Assembly (NCBI RefSeq): GCF_005930355.1
Contig: NZ_VDBO01000016.1
Location: forward strand, 39,102-103,101
Direction of reading: 5' to 3'
Length of the DNA: 64,000 bases
From: Paenibacillus sinopodophylli
Lineage (GTDB): Bacteria; Bacillota; Bacilli; Paenibacillales; Paenibacillaceae
A program made the position numbers and the translations under genes. Shown here one piece after another: positions 42,962-52,016 of this stretch. Below the pieces are notes generated by a model. It was given only the letters and a program-made list of their open reading frames with translations. It did not search any database and was not told the origin of the DNA. How positions within the stretch are numbered: position 1 is the stretch's first letter; each line of letters starts with the position of its first letter.

Positions 42962-44359
42962 TTATGGCTGCTTCTTGTCTTTCTTTGCTTTCGCTCGTCC
43001 ACGGATTTTATCCGCATAACCCGCTTTATTGACCTGGCGCTCGCGCGCGATTGCCAAATCACCGGCAGGTACATCATGTGTAACGGTTGAGCCAGCTACA
43101 ACATAAGCGCCATCACCAATTTTAACCGGTGCAATCAAGTTGACGTTGCTTCCTACGAATGCATGGTCACCGATTTCAGTTACAAACTTATTAAAGCCAT
43201 CATAGTTGACTGTGATTGCTCCACAGCCGATATTAACGTCTTTGCCTACCTTAGCATCGCCAACATAGCTTAGATGAGAAACTTTGCTGCCATCATCAAG
43301 CGAAGCGTTTTTGAGCTCTACGAAATCCCCGATTTTGCAGCCTTTGCCAAGCTTGGAGCCTGGACGTAGATTTGCATATGGTCCTACGGAGCTTGTATCG
43401 CCTACGACAGACTCGGCAACCACTGAGTATTTGATCGTTACGCCATTGCCGATAACACTGTCTGCAATGTCCGCTTGCGGTCCAATCACGCAATCCTCGC
43501 CAATAACGGTTGAACCACGCAGCACAGTACCTGGGTAAATAACGGTGTCTGAACCGATTTGCACACCAGCTTCGATATACGTAGATGAAGCATCAATGAG
43601 AGTTACACCTGCAAGCAGATGCTTGCGGTTAATTCGCTCACGCATATAGCCTTCTGCCTCAGCAAGTGCTACACGATCATTGACACCAATCGCCTCGGCT
43701 AGATCAGTTGTACAGTAGCCCTGCACGGATTCGCCTGATTCACGGAAAATACCAATAACGTCTGGCAAATAGTATTCGCCCTGTGCATTGTTGTTCGTAA
43801 CCTGTCCGAGCGCTGCGAACAGCTTCTGATTATCGAAGCAGTATGTGCCTGTATTAATCTCCAAGACAGCTGCTTCCTCTGGGGAGCAGTCCTTCTGCTC
43901 CACAATTCGCTGAACGGTACCATCTACTCCACGAATAATACGGCCATATCCTGTCGGATCAGCAAAGGCTGCCGTAAGAACGGTCGCTGCCGCCCCGCTG
44001 GAATGATGAAGCTCTAGCATCGCGTTAATCGTTGATGCTTGCACAAGCGGCGTATCACCGCAAATAACGATCGTCGTGCCCACTTCTCCTCCAAGCAATG
44101 CTTCAGCCTGACGTACGGCGTGGCCTGTACCTAGCTGCTGCTCTTGAAGGATATACTCTGCGCTGTCGCCCAAATACGATTTGACCATTTCTGCACCGTG
44201 TCCAACAATAACAACCGAACGCTCCGCAGCTGCCTCCTTCACCACATCGACCACATGACCAACCATCGGTTTGCCGCATACGGGATGAAGCACTTTATAT
44301 AACTTCGATTTCATTCGCTTGCCCTGTCCAGCAGCAAGCACAATCGCCATTACTTTCAA
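42962..44359 (-). CDS. glmU: Bifunctional N-acetylglucosamine-1-phosphate uridyltransferase / glucosamine-1-phosphate acetyltransferase
   Basis: A 465-residue enzyme making UDP-N-acetylglucosamine for peptidoglycan and teichoic acids. N-terminal pyrophosphorylase (1-230): LAAGQGKRMKSKLYKVLHP near residue 8, GTGHAVRQAE near 77, GDTPLVQ near 100; left-handed beta-helix acetyltransferase (250-450) with hexapeptide repeats, HLSYVGDAKVG near 360 and NYDGFNKF near 383 (catalytic region). Starts with TTG 44359 behind GGGGGTC; ATG three codons on is too far from that site. Ends in a Lys-rich tail. Confidence 0.96.
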   Translation of the reverse strand: MKVMAIVLAAGQGKRMKSKLYKVLHPVCGKPMVGHVVDVVKEAAAERSVVIVGHGAEMVKSYLGDSAEYILQEQQLGTGHAVRQAEALLGGEVGTTIVICGDTPLVQASTINAMLELHHSSGAAATVLTAAFADPTGYGRIIRGVDGTVQRIVEQKDCSPEEAAVLEINTGTYCFDNQKLFAALGQVTNNNAQGEYYLPDVIGIFRESGESVQGYCTTDLAEAIGVNDRVALAEAEGYMRERINRKHLLAGVTLIDASSTYIEAGVQIGSDTVIYPGTVLRGSTVIGEDCVIGPQADIADSVIGNGVTIKYSVVAESVVGDTSSVGPYANLRPGSKLGKGCKIGDFVELKNASLDDGSKVSHLSYVGDAKVGKDVNIGCGAITVNYDGFNKFVTEIGDHAFVGSNVNLIAPVKIGDGAYVVAGSTVTHDVPAGDLAIARERQVNKAGYADKIRGRAKAKKDKKQP

Positions 44360-44560
44360 TTAAAAGACCCCCTAGATCATCTATGAATAAGCCTTGCGGC
44401 ATTTCGCCATTTACTAGCTATATTATATTCCATTATACGAAGATGTTCTTCAATTTCCAAGCGTTAATGGCCTATGTTCCTCTTTACCTGAATGGATAAT
44501 CACTTTCTCCTTTTTAGTAGCCCTCACACCTGCCCACCTGCTACAACCGCAAAAAAAAGA

Positions 44561-44582
44561 AAAGAGAGCCATGGCTCTCTTC
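44561..44582 (-). terminator. Terminator of spoVG
   Basis: AGAGAGCC and GGCTCTCT form a tight stem around AT; on the minus strand TTTTCTTTTTTTT follows, 36 bases after the spoVG stop. Confidence 0.88.
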
Positions 44583-44617
44583 TCCAATCAACCCCAACCT
44601 CGAAAAAAAAACTTTGT

Positions 44618-44905
44618 TTACGCGCCTTCTTCAATAACAATTTCTTCTGTTTCTGCAGCTCGCTCGTATTCAGCGAGAACAGCAGCCTGGATTTTCTCCC
44701 GAGTTGTTGAAGAGATCGGATGAGCGATATCCCGAAATTCTCCATCCGGAGTACGTTTGCTTGGCATTGCAACGAACATACCATTGTTTCCATCGATGAC
44801 ACGAATATCGTGAACAACGAATTCATTATCAATAGTAATGGATGCGATTGCCTTCATACGCCCTTCGGAATTTACGCGGCGGAGTCTGACATCAGTAATT
44901 TGCAC
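44618..44905 (-). CDS. spoVG: Septation/RNA-binding regulator SpoVG
   Basis: A 95-residue regulator, MQITDVRLRRVNSEGRMKAI at the start and VHDIRVIDGNNGMFVAMPSK in the centre, nearly identical to the Bacillus protein. Starts with GTG 44905 behind AAAGGTGGTG. Upstream AAGGAATT and GTGGAAGT, about 13 bases apart (44950-44975, minus strand), loosely recall a sigma-H promoter, the known control of spoVG in B. subtilis; this is a weak reading. Confidence 0.96.
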   Translation of the reverse strand: MQITDVRLRRVNSEGRMKAIASITIDNEFVVHDIRVIDGNNGMFVAMPSKRTPDGEFRDIAHPISSTTREKIQAAVLAEYERAAETEEIVIEEGA

Positions 44906-45035
44906 TTGTGTTCACCACCTTTGTCTATCAGAGACTTGGTGTATACTTCCACGTTTTTGTGCCAATTCCTTCTACATTTTTGGTAAAATCATGCTCTATT
45001 TAAAATATTTTTTTTAATTTGAATCTTTTTCGTTT

Positions 45036-45434
45036 TCATTCGACAATTGTCGATGCAATGACCTCTATTTCGACAAAAACATCCTTTGGCAGTCTTGCGA
45101 CCTCAACGGTCGAACGAGCTGGTTTATGCTCTCCGAAGTAGGAAGCGTATATGCTGTTTACCGTTGCGAATTGATTCATATCTTTCATAAAAACAGTCGC
45201 TTTAACGACATCCTGAAAGCTCGCACCGGCTGCTGCAAGTACAGCCTCCAAGTTGCGGAATACTTGATGAGTCTGCTCCTCGATACCACCCTCAACAAGC
45301 TGCCCGGATGCATCAAGAGGAATCTGTCCGGAAGTAAATAATAAACCTCCGATATGAATTGCCTGTGAATAAGGTCCGATTGCTGCAGGCGCTTGGTCTG
45401 TTGCAATCACTTGCAATGGTTGTTTTGCCGTCAT
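45036..45434 (-). CDS. ridA: RidA family reactive imine/enamine deaminase
   Basis: A 132-residue protein (YabJ) that hydrolyses 2-aminoacrylate and related enamines. Signature PAAIGPYSQAI near residue 15, LFTSGQIPLD near 30, VVKATVFMKDMNQFATVN near 79 and RSTVEVARLPKDVFVEIE near 106 with the conserved Arg. It follows purR by 52 bases, as in B. subtilis, and is probably co-transcribed with it. Confidence 0.95.
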   Translation of the reverse strand: MTAKQPLQVIATDQAPAAIGPYSQAIHIGGLLFTSGQIPLDASGQLVEGGIEEQTHQVFRNLEAVLAAAGASFQDVVKATVFMKDMNQFATVNSIYASYFGEHKPARSTVEVARLPKDVFVEIEVIASTIVE

Positions 45435-45485
45435 AATGGTCCCAGCTTTCTATGAAAGATATTGGAAGCATAGCGATTTACACCT

Positions 45486-46319
45486 CTATGCTTTGAAATA
45501 GTTGCCCGGAATTACCGTCGTCTGCTTCGTCTTCATATCAACGGCAGTTAGCTTTGCGAGTGATACATAATCCTCAAGCAGTCTCTCTTCCAGCTCTACC
45601 TCACCGGATTCAACAAATACGCCGACACCCGCTACAGTCGCTTTGAATTCAAACAGCAAATCCATCATGCCCTGAATGGTTCCTCCCGCTTTCATGAAAT
45701 CGTCGATAATAAGGACGCGAGATTGCTCCTTAAGCGCTCTGCGCGCCAAAGACATCGTCTGAATGCGTTTGGTTGACCCTGATACGTAGTTAATACTAAC
45801 TGCAGAGCCCTCCGTTACCTTATTGTCGCGACGAACCATGACAACGGGGATATTCAAACAGGCAGCCGTCGCATAGGCAAGCGGTATGCCTTTGGTTTCA
45901 ACTGTCATAATGACATCAATCTTCCGGTCCGCGAATGCAGTTGCGAACATTCTCCCGACATCTGCAAGCAGCTCCGGCTGGCCTAACATATCCGTTATAT
46001 ACAAATAGCCGCCGGGAAGAACCCTCTCAGGCTGCTCTAGCTGGCGGCATATGCTCGTCATAATCGTAAGAGCCGTCGCTTCTTGCATTTTTGGCGTATA
46101 TTTTACCCCGCCCGCAGCTCCTGCATGGGTGTGAAGCTCGCCAATGCCTTCTTCCTCGAACACTTCTTTAATAATCGCCAGGTCCTCGCTTATCGAAGAC
46201 TTTGCCGATTGATATCGATCAGCAAATGCTGTCAGTGAAATTAACGTGTGGGGACGACTTAACAGGTATTGAGTCATTTCTACCAACCGCGAGCTCCGTT
46301 TCAACTTTTTCAAGCACAT
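45486..46319 (-). CDS. purR: Purine operon repressor PurR
   Basis: About 275 residues. N-terminal winged HTH (SRLVEMTQYLLSRPHTLISL, SAKSSISEDLAIIK near 38) and C-terminal phosphoribosyltransferase-like domain; PRPP-binding motif VLIIDDFMKAGGT near 200 and VTEGSAVSINYVSGSTKRIQTMSL (split) near 165 as in B. subtilis PurR. Binds PurBox DNA and is released by PRPP. ATG 46319 directly abuts GGGGGGAG; TTG 46313 at 6 bases is the likelier start. Confidence 0.95.
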   Translation of the reverse strand: MCLKKLKRSSRLVEMTQYLLSRPHTLISLTAFADRYQSAKSSISEDLAIIKEVFEEEGIGELHTHAGAAGGVKYTPKMQEATALTIMTSICRQLEQPERVLPGGYLYITDMLGQPELLADVGRMFATAFADRKIDVIMTVETKGIPLAYATAACLNIPVVMVRRDNKVTEGSAVSINYVSGSTKRIQTMSLARRALKEQSRVLIIDDFMKAGGTIQGMMDLLFEFKATVAGVGVFVESGEVELEERLLEDYVSLAKLTAVDMKTKQTTVIPGNYFKA

Positions 46320-46395
46320 CTCCCCCCACTAAATCCGAATAATATAATGTCAATATAACATTTTTATACGGATTTAATCAAGAAGAACGTCAGTC

Positions 46396-47250
46396 CTATG
46401 TCAGCATTCTTACCACATAGACCTCTTTGCAGAAACCGCGGAGACCGTTATAAATGCGAGGAAGCTTAGCTTCCTTAGATACGAGTCCGAATACCGTCGG
46501 TCCGCTTCCGGACATCAGTACGCCGTCGGCACCTAGTCGAATCATGCTTTCCTTGAGCTGCATAACCTCTGGGTAGAGACTCAGCGTCACATTCTCGAGC
46601 ACATTGCCGAGCCCCTCACATATATCTGTGAAGGAGCCTCGCTCAAGCGCACTAACCATATTAGGAATCGATGGATGCTCTTTGAGCTCATTCGCACGGA
46701 ATCGTCCATACACATCTGCCGTCGATACGTTGATCGGCGGCTTCGCAAGTACGACCCAGCATTGCGGTGGCTTCTCGATATGCTCCAGCTTCTCGCCGCG
46801 ACCGCGAGCGATTGCCGTTCCGCCAGTCACACAGAATGGCACATCAGAGCCTAGCTCTGCGCCAAGGCGGCACAGCTCGTCCTCTGGAATTTGCAGCTTC
46901 CACAGTCGATTAAGACCACGAAGCGCGGCAGCAGCGTCACTGCTGCCTCCTGCAAGACCTGCAGCAACCGGAATCTGTTTGTCCAAATGAATATATACGC
47001 CTTGCTTCACATCATATCGCTCTTTAATAAGCCTGGCCGCTTGGAAAGCGAGGTTCTTCTCGTCTAGCGGTATGTAGCCAACTTGGCTTGAAATAATGAT
47101 CGTATCTCGAGGCAGTTCTTCCATTTCAAGTCGGTCTGCTAAGTCTACCATCGTCATAATCATTTCGACTTCATGGTAGCCGTCATCTCGCTTGCGGAGT
47201 ACGTCGAGCAATAAGTTAATTTTGGCTGGCGCTTTTTCATAAATTTTCAT
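46396..47250 (-). CDS. ispE: 4-diphosphocytidyl-2-C-methyl-D-erythritol kinase
   Basis: A 284-residue GHMP kinase of the non-mevalonate isoprenoid pathway. APAKINLLLDVLRKRDDGYHE at residues 7-27 (conserved Lys and His; split), ATP loop PVAAGLAGGSSDAAAALRGL near 93, SDVPFCVTGGTAIARGRGE near 138 and MSGSGPTVFGLV near 247. Lies between sspF and purR as in Bacillus. Confidence 0.95.
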   Translation of the reverse strand: MKIYEKAPAKINLLLDVLRKRDDGYHEVEMIMTMVDLADRLEMEELPRDTIIISSQVGYIPLDEKNLAFQAARLIKERYDVKQGVYIHLDKQIPVAAGLAGGSSDAAAALRGLNRLWKLQIPEDELCRLGAELGSDVPFCVTGGTAIARGRGEKLEHIEKPPQCWVVLAKPPINVSTADVYGRFRANELKEHPSIPNMVSALERGSFTDICEGLGNVLENVTLSLYPEVMQLKESMIRLGADGVLMSGSGPTVFGLVSKEAKLPRIYNGLRGFCKEVYVVRMLT

Positions 47251-47387
47251 CTGATGAGTTCACCCGTTCGTCCATAAGCTTTATGCAATATTATATCAAA
47301 CGAACGCAATAAAAGCTAAGAGATGACAATCCGCAATTTTCCGGATGTCTTCCGCTTAGCTTTTTCATGCTTAATGTACCAATTCCT

Positions 47388-47573
47388 TTAAGGCTGATTG
47401 GACTTCGCTGCGGCTTGTTCTGCAAGCTGTATCGCGCGTTTAACCATATTTCCGGCATCCTTCGCACGTATGCTTCCCCAGCCCTCTTGCTGTACCGTAT
47501 CGTAGAACCCAAGATCCTTGGCAAGCTCATACTTCAATTGCTCAGACATTACACTACGTCTTCTTCGACCCAT
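47388..47573 (-). CDS. sspF: Small acid-soluble spore protein, alpha/beta type (SspF)
   Basis: A 61-residue DNA-binding spore protein. LKYELAKDLGFYDTV near residue 13 and GWGSIRAKDAGNMVKRAI near 31 are the alpha/beta SASP signatures; the form with these residues next to veg is SspF. GGAGG at 7 bases before ATG 47573. Expected to be expressed in the forespore and to protect DNA. Confidence 0.94.
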   Translation of the reverse strand: MGRRRRSVMSEQLKYELAKDLGFYDTVQQEGWGSIRAKDAGNMVKRAIQLAEQAAAKSNQP

Positions 47574-47715
47574 TCGCCTAACCTCCGTTTCTGAATGAAC
47601 AGGACTCCTTGTATACCTTCGTCACAACTGCACAGGTAGTATGTCCATTCAAGGGCGACAATACGCCGAGGCAGGCAGGGTGTACGCGGAGCAGGCTTAA
47701 TTCAACACAAAAAAA

Positions 47716-47738
47716 GAGCACAGATACAATCTGTGCTC
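47716..47738 (-). terminator. Terminator of veg
   Basis: GAGCACAGAT and ATCTGTGCTC form a perfect 10-bp stem with loop ACA; seven T residues follow on the minus strand, 27 bases after the veg stop. Confidence 0.92.
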
Positions 47739-47764
47739 ACATGCCTCACTGGGCGATATATATT

Positions 47765-48040
47765 CTATTGTTGCAAATGGGCGATACGGACTTGACCTTC
47801 ATCATTGCATACGGTCACTTCCACCGACTCAGTCAGTATGTCCGCATAACTGTATGAGACACGCTTGAACGCATGTTGTTCTTCATCCAGCTTGACAATG
47901 AAAACAGAAGGGTAGGTTTCTTCCAACGTACCGGTACGTTCGATGGTCTTTCGTCGGCCACCGTTCGCTCGAAGACGTATTTTGGAGCCAACATGAGATT
48001 CCAAGCTGCGTTTAATATCCAATAGCGCATTTTTAGCCAT
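47765..48040 (-). CDS. veg: Veg protein (biofilm-related)
   Basis: A 91-residue protein matching Veg: MAKNALLDIKRSLESHVGSK at the start, LRANGGRRKTIERTGTLEET near 22 and FKRVSYSYADILTESVEV near 58. In B. subtilis it boosts biofilm matrix genes by countering SinR. A consensus promoter stands right upstream, matching the known very strong veg promoter. RBS AGAGGTGG. Confidence 0.95.
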   Translation of the reverse strand: MAKNALLDIKRSLESHVGSKIRLRANGGRRKTIERTGTLEETYPSVFIVKLDEEQHAFKRVSYSYADILTESVEVTVCNDEGQVRIAHLQQ

Positions 48041-48067
48041 TGTCCACTACCACCTCTTTCCTTGTTC

Positions 48068-48096
48068 ATTATAACCAAAAAGAGAGGGCTTGTCAA
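48068..48096 (-). promoter_or_regulatory. Consensus sigma-A promoter of veg
   Basis: Minus strand TTGACA (48091-48096), exactly 17 bases, TATAAT (48068-48073). Full consensus in both hexamers; transcription would start near 48061, about 20 bases before the ATG. Confidence 0.9.
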
Positions 48097-48302
48097 ACAA
48101 AGCAAAATATTATATCAGTAGGAATATTTACTTGTCAACGGTGATTTCACCCATTTTTTAAAAAATGATGCATAGCTATGCAAAAAAATATACATATTAA
48201 GAAGTTGATTGCCCTTCCATATGTATATTTGCGCTTTGCAGCGGCTATTTTGCACCCTGCTCGTATGAAATTGAGTTGGCTAAGTAGCATCTTTACTGAC
48301 AG

Positions 48303-49187
48303 CTACTGCTTTAAAACCGAGTTGGAAGCCGTTATTTGAGGCTTAGGCAAGCCTACGCGGAAGCGCCCCATCGTCTCAATACCGCCTACGCCATCGATGC
48401 CGCTAATCGTGCCATGAATGACATCCGATAAGTTTATCGTGTCTTTAATTGAGGTGTAGCTCGCCTTGATTGCGATATACACCGGATCTAGCGCGTGTAT
48501 CAATATGCGGCCAGGTGAGCTTGCGAAGTTGGAGCCCACCTGCAACAACGCCTCGAAATGCGACTGACAGGCTCCAGCGATGACGATCAACCCATCACGG
48601 TTCTTCTCATACTCGCGAGCCACCCGCACAGCATTAACGAAATGCTGTGAGTTTTTGTAGCTGCTCAAGCTATACAGATCCATTGGAGCACGGTTTTTCA
48701 GAACGCCGTCATGACCTGTAATGACGACAATATCAGGTTGTATTTGCGGCAGTAGTCGGTACAGCACATCAGCCATTTGCGATTCATGTACGTGAAGTCC
48801 ATGCGAAGGGACATGCATCGTATTATACAATTGCATGCTCTTCTTTAAATAGTTACCGTCGCCGTCGAGATGAAGCACCTTTCCAGGCACCTCAAAAAAT
48901 GGCTGGCTCTGCTGCATCGCATGCCGGATATGATCCTCATTCTCCATCGTTTGACGCTCTCGTTCGGAATGCATCCGTTTTAAAGAGTCGTTAACTTTAA
49001 TACGTACTTCTTGAACCGCGCTTGTCGTTTCTGGATCGCGTATGACCGACAAATCAGGAATCGGAGCATCCGCAAGCAATCGGTAATCCGTGCCTTTCAG
49101 AACCGCGGTATGTGTACGAACAGCCTCAACTTTGAATAGCACGTCACCGCCATACGATTTGCGGACGACCAGGTCCCCTTGCTTCAT
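48303..49187 (-). CDS. yabG: Sporulation-specific cysteine protease YabG
   Basis: A 294-residue protease that trims spore coat and cortex-related proteins late in sporulation. MKQGDLVVRKSYGGDVLFKV at the start, VLHLDGDGNYLKKSMQLY near 105, HVHESQMADVLYRLL near 132, PDIVVITGHDG near 150 and VIAGACQSHFEALLQVGSNF near 200 match the YabG family. The conserved Cys in GACQSHFEA is the likely nucleophile. Lies between rsmA and veg as in B. subtilis. Confidence 0.94.
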   Translation of the reverse strand: MKQGDLVVRKSYGGDVLFKVEAVRTHTAVLKGTDYRLLADAPIPDLSVIRDPETTSAVQEVRIKVNDSLKRMHSERERQTMENEDHIRHAMQQSQPFFEVPGKVLHLDGDGNYLKKSMQLYNTMHVPSHGLHVHESQMADVLYRLLPQIQPDIVVITGHDGVLKNRAPMDLYSLSSYKNSQHFVNAVRVAREYEKNRDGLIVIAGACQSHFEALLQVGSNFASSPGRILIHALDPVYIAIKASYTSIKDTINLSDVIHGTISGIDGVGGIETMGRFRVGLPKPQITASNSVLKQ

Positions 49188-49243
49188 GGGTAAATCACCT
49201 CTTCGTCTATCCTATGGGCAGACAGGGCGAATGGTGAGTATTT

Positions 49244-50188
49244 TTATGACGAAACGCTTTGGCTGCCCCAGCCCGCTTCGAGCATGCTCCTGCTAATTCG
49301 CGCAAACTCTTCAAGAGACAGTGTCTCTCCGCGCCTAATAGGGTCGATATCATTCTTCAGAAGCATCTCAGTCAATGCTTCACGCCGCTCTTTGCCAACG
49401 AACGCGGTCAAATTATTAGCAAGCGTCTTCCGGCGCTGTGCGAAGCTGGCTTGTACAACGCGGAAGAAATGATCCTCATCAGGAACATCGACAGCCGGTT
49501 TCTCTCGCAAGGACAGCTTGATGACGGCTGAGTCTACATTAGGCTGCGGTATAAACACCGTATGCGGTACCATACAAACAACCTTAGGTACACAATAGTA
49601 CTGCACAGCGACGCTCAGACTGCCGTACTCCTTGCCGCCTGGCTTTGCAGCCATGCGCTCCGCTACTTCTTTCTGAATCATAACGACGATATGTTCCAGA
49701 GGCAGCTTCTCCTCCAGCAGCTTCATCAGAATGGGTGTTGTGACGTAGTACGGCAAATTCGCTACGACGCTCACACCAGAGACATCCGCGAATTGCTCTG
49801 CGAACAGCTGCTTCAAATCAATTTTAAGCACATCGCCATGGATGACGGTCGTATGCGCCTCTTCAGAGAGCACATCCTTCAATATGGGGATTAGTCGATT
49901 ATCGATCTCTACAGCTGTGACCTTGCCTGCTGCCTGTGCAAGCCGCTGCGTAAGGGCGCCGATTCCCGGTCCGATCTCAAGCGCACCCTTCGTTTCGTCC
50001 AGCTCAGCAGCTGCAACAATGTTATTTAAAATATTTTGGTCAATTAGAAAATTTTGCCCTAGGCTTTTCTTGAAGGAGAAGCCGTACTTAGCAATAATCT
50101 CCTTAGTCCGCTTAGGCGTGGCTACTTCAATAGAGGCTTGTTTAACCGCCGATTTAACGCTCTCATCATTTTTATCTTGGCCGCTCAT
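49244..50188 (-). CDS. rsmA: 16S rRNA dimethyladenosine transferase
   Basis: A 314-residue KsgA: dimethylates two adenines in helix 45 of 16S rRNA. KKSLGQNFLIDQNILNNIV near residue 37, SAM loop ALEIGPGIGALTQRLA near 67, NLPYYVTTPILMKLL near 142 (motif IV) and AQRRKTLANNL near 245. An N-terminal 30-residue charged lead is longer than usual. GGAGGGG precedes ATG 50188. 6 bases from rnmV. Confidence 0.96.
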   Translation of the reverse strand: MSGQDKNDESVKSAVKQASIEVATPKRTKEIIAKYGFSFKKSLGQNFLIDQNILNNIVAAAELDETKGALEIGPGIGALTQRLAQAAGKVTAVEIDNRLIPILKDVLSEEAHTTVIHGDVLKIDLKQLFAEQFADVSGVSVVANLPYYVTTPILMKLLEEKLPLEHIVVMIQKEVAERMAAKPGGKEYGSLSVAVQYYCVPKVVCMVPHTVFIPQPNVDSAVIKLSLREKPAVDVPDEDHFFRVVQASFAQRRKTLANNLTAFVGKERREALTEMLLKNDIDPIRRGETLSLEEFARISRSMLEAGWGSQSVSS

Positions 50189-50193
50189 TGCAT

Positions 50194-50742
50194 CTACCCC
50201 TCCAATTGTTCTTCCATTTTGCGATAGGCTTCAATAAACTCTGTTTTTGTTATTTGGAAGCTTGTACAGCGCTTATAGAACTGTTTGCCGTTTGCATACC
50301 CGATGCCAAGCAGCTTCCCGATGATTAGACGCCGATTAGAGGCATCCGGATGCACAATTAATCCCGCTTCCATTAAGTCCTCGAAGGTCACTTCTCCTGC
50401 GGAATCTGCCGTCTCTGTACGAAGCTCGGAGAGTGCCATACGAATTGCATCCGGGCTTGCATTCTCTATTCCGATATCTCCCTTGTAATAGGCTTTCTCC
50501 TGCGGTAAGAAAGCATGCTTGCAGCCAGGCACTTGCCGCGCAACGATTTTACGAATTCGCTCTCCTGCATGGTCTGGATCAGTGAAGATGATGACTCCAC
50601 GACGTTCATTCGCAAGTGCGATTCTTCTGAGAACATCCTCGCCAATTGCCGAACCGTTCGTTTCTATTGTATCAGCTTCTACCGCCCGTTTGATGGCTAC
50701 GGTGTCGCTCTTGCCTTCAACGACAATAATCTCTTTGATCAT
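50194..50742 (-). CDS. rnmV: Ribonuclease M5
   Basis: A 182-residue Toprim nuclease that matures 5S rRNA. MIKEIIVVEGKSDTVAIKRA (Toprim Glu), IIFTDPDHAGERIRKIV near 63 (DxD acidic pair) and HAFLPQEKA near 88 match M5. ATG 50742 behind GGAGAGGA is chosen over the upstream frame start 50766. Its substrate, the 5S rRNA, is in the window at 63719-63835. Overlaps nothing; rsmA follows. Confidence 0.95.
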   Translation of the reverse strand: MIKEIIVVEGKSDTVAIKRAVEADTIETNGSAIGEDVLRRIALANERRGVIIFTDPDHAGERIRKIVARQVPGCKHAFLPQEKAYYKGDIGIENASPDAIRMALSELRTETADSAGEVTFEDLMEAGLIVHPDASNRRLIIGKLLGIGYANGKQFYKRCTSFQITKTEFIEAYRKMEEQLEG

Positions 50743-50867
50743 CAAACACATTCCTCTCCACATCAAAAATCAAATACTCCGAAACATGCAAAAAGAAGAG
50801 GCAGTGCCTCTCCTTATGATGGCATATTTAATTAATAATGGCGATAAGATGATGGTAACGCTGCTTA

Positions 50868-52016
50868 TTAGCTTGCAGTAGGTTTATTCGGCCCCAGCAC
50901 ATACACGGTTATGCCTTTCTTTCTGCCGAACTTATTAGCGACCTTCGTACTATCAAAGTATACGTCAATTTTGTTTCCTTTAATCGCGCTGCCCTTATCC
51001 TCGGCACGACGGAAACCTATTCCTTCTATATATACCCACCAGCCGATTGGAATGACTTTAGGATCCACGGCAATCGTACGTCCCTCTTGGACGCGCGCTC
51101 CTGAAGCCGTAATGCCATATTGCGGGTGGCTAGAGTCCTTGCCTGTGGAAGCTACACCTGCAGAATAAGCTGTAAGCGTAACATTCTTCAACACACTTTT
51201 GGCTTTGAACGATACTCCGCTTTTCGTTAGTGAGGCAACGCTTGGGCTCTTGCTTGAGAGAACCGTTACTTTCGGCTCTTCCTTCTTCGTTCCGATCGCG
51301 ACGACCTGATCAACTGCGGCTGTCTGGACAACCTTGCTGACCATTTTCTTCGAAATCAGAATACCGTCCTCGTACTGCTTCTCGATACTCTCTACAATTA
51401 GGCCTTCCTTACCGGTTTGCACAAGCTTTTCTTTGCCTGCAGCAAGTGTAGGATCTGCCTTCTTCACGATAGAGAATGGCATCGAACGCTCCGTCTCAGC
51501 CACCTTCGTGTCAATACGAACGACCGTTACCGTCAGCTCTTTATCGAGTGTCGTATGAAGAGGAGGCACTACTTTATCTTGATCACGAACTGGAATATGT
51601 AATTCCTCGATCGCTGCCTGCACTGTTCTCTCTGTCGTGTACACAGTAGAGGTCTTGCCATCAGCCTTCACAATTACCGGTATCGCATGAGTTACCTCAA
51701 TACGATCTCCGTCCTTTATTGCCGCATTAAGCGGTATGGACACCTCATCATGTGGTCCAATTGCGATAGCTTGTTCATCCAGTAGGCGTTGCAGGACCCA
51801 TTGCTTCGTTTCTACAATGGTTTCTTGTCCGTTCACTACTACGGAGACGCTTTTGACAGCCGTTCCGTACAACAACACCAAAAACATGAAAGTCATAGCG
51901 ATTGAGATAGTAGCACTCAAAAGAATCAAACGCAAGTTTTCACGCTTCCATCGCAATGCGAAAGACATGCTGGATGATCGTTTCCCATGGGTGTCCTTAA
52001 CCTGGATTATTCCCAC
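50868..52016 (-). CDS. yabE: YabE-like cell wall hydrolase (DUF348-G5-3D)
   Basis: A 382-residue exported protein resembling resuscitation-promoting factors. Membrane anchor/signal at about residues 28-52 (LILLSATISIAMTFMFLVLL), ubiquitin-like DUF348 repeats at 55-170 (VVVNGQETIVETKQWVLQRL), G5 domain at 170-245, and a 3D (MltA-like) domain at the end: LTAYSAGVASTGK, ITASGARVQEGRTIAVDPKVIPIG (split), GSAIKGNKIDVYFD with the catalytic Asp. GTG 52016 follows AGGAGG by 9 bases; ATG 51968 is an alternative. A four-codon frame (MKWE) begins between that site and the GTG, out of phase. Confidence 0.93.
   Translation of the reverse strand: MGIIQVKDTHGKRSSSMSFALRWKRENLRLILLSATISIAMTFMFLVLLYGTAVKSVSVVVNGQETIVETKQWVLQRLLDEQAIAIGPHDEVSIPLNAAIKDGDRIEVTHAIPVIVKADGKTSTVYTTERTVQAAIEELHIPVRDQDKVVPPLHTTLDKELTVTVVRIDTKVAETERSMPFSIVKKADPTLAAGKEKLVQTGKEGLIVESIEKQYEDGILISKKMVSKVVQTAAVDQVVAIGTKKEEPKVTVLSSKSPSVASLTKSGVSFKAKSVLKNVTLTAYSAGVASTGKDSSHPQYGITASGARVQEGRTIAVDPKVIPIGWWVYIEGIGFRRAEDKGSAIKGNKIDVYFDSTKVANKFGRKKGITVYVLGPNKPTAS

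Noticed and set aside
44950..44975. Firm sigma-H promoter call for spoVG
   Set aside because: The -10 part departs from consensus; noted in the spoVG entry only as a weak possibility.
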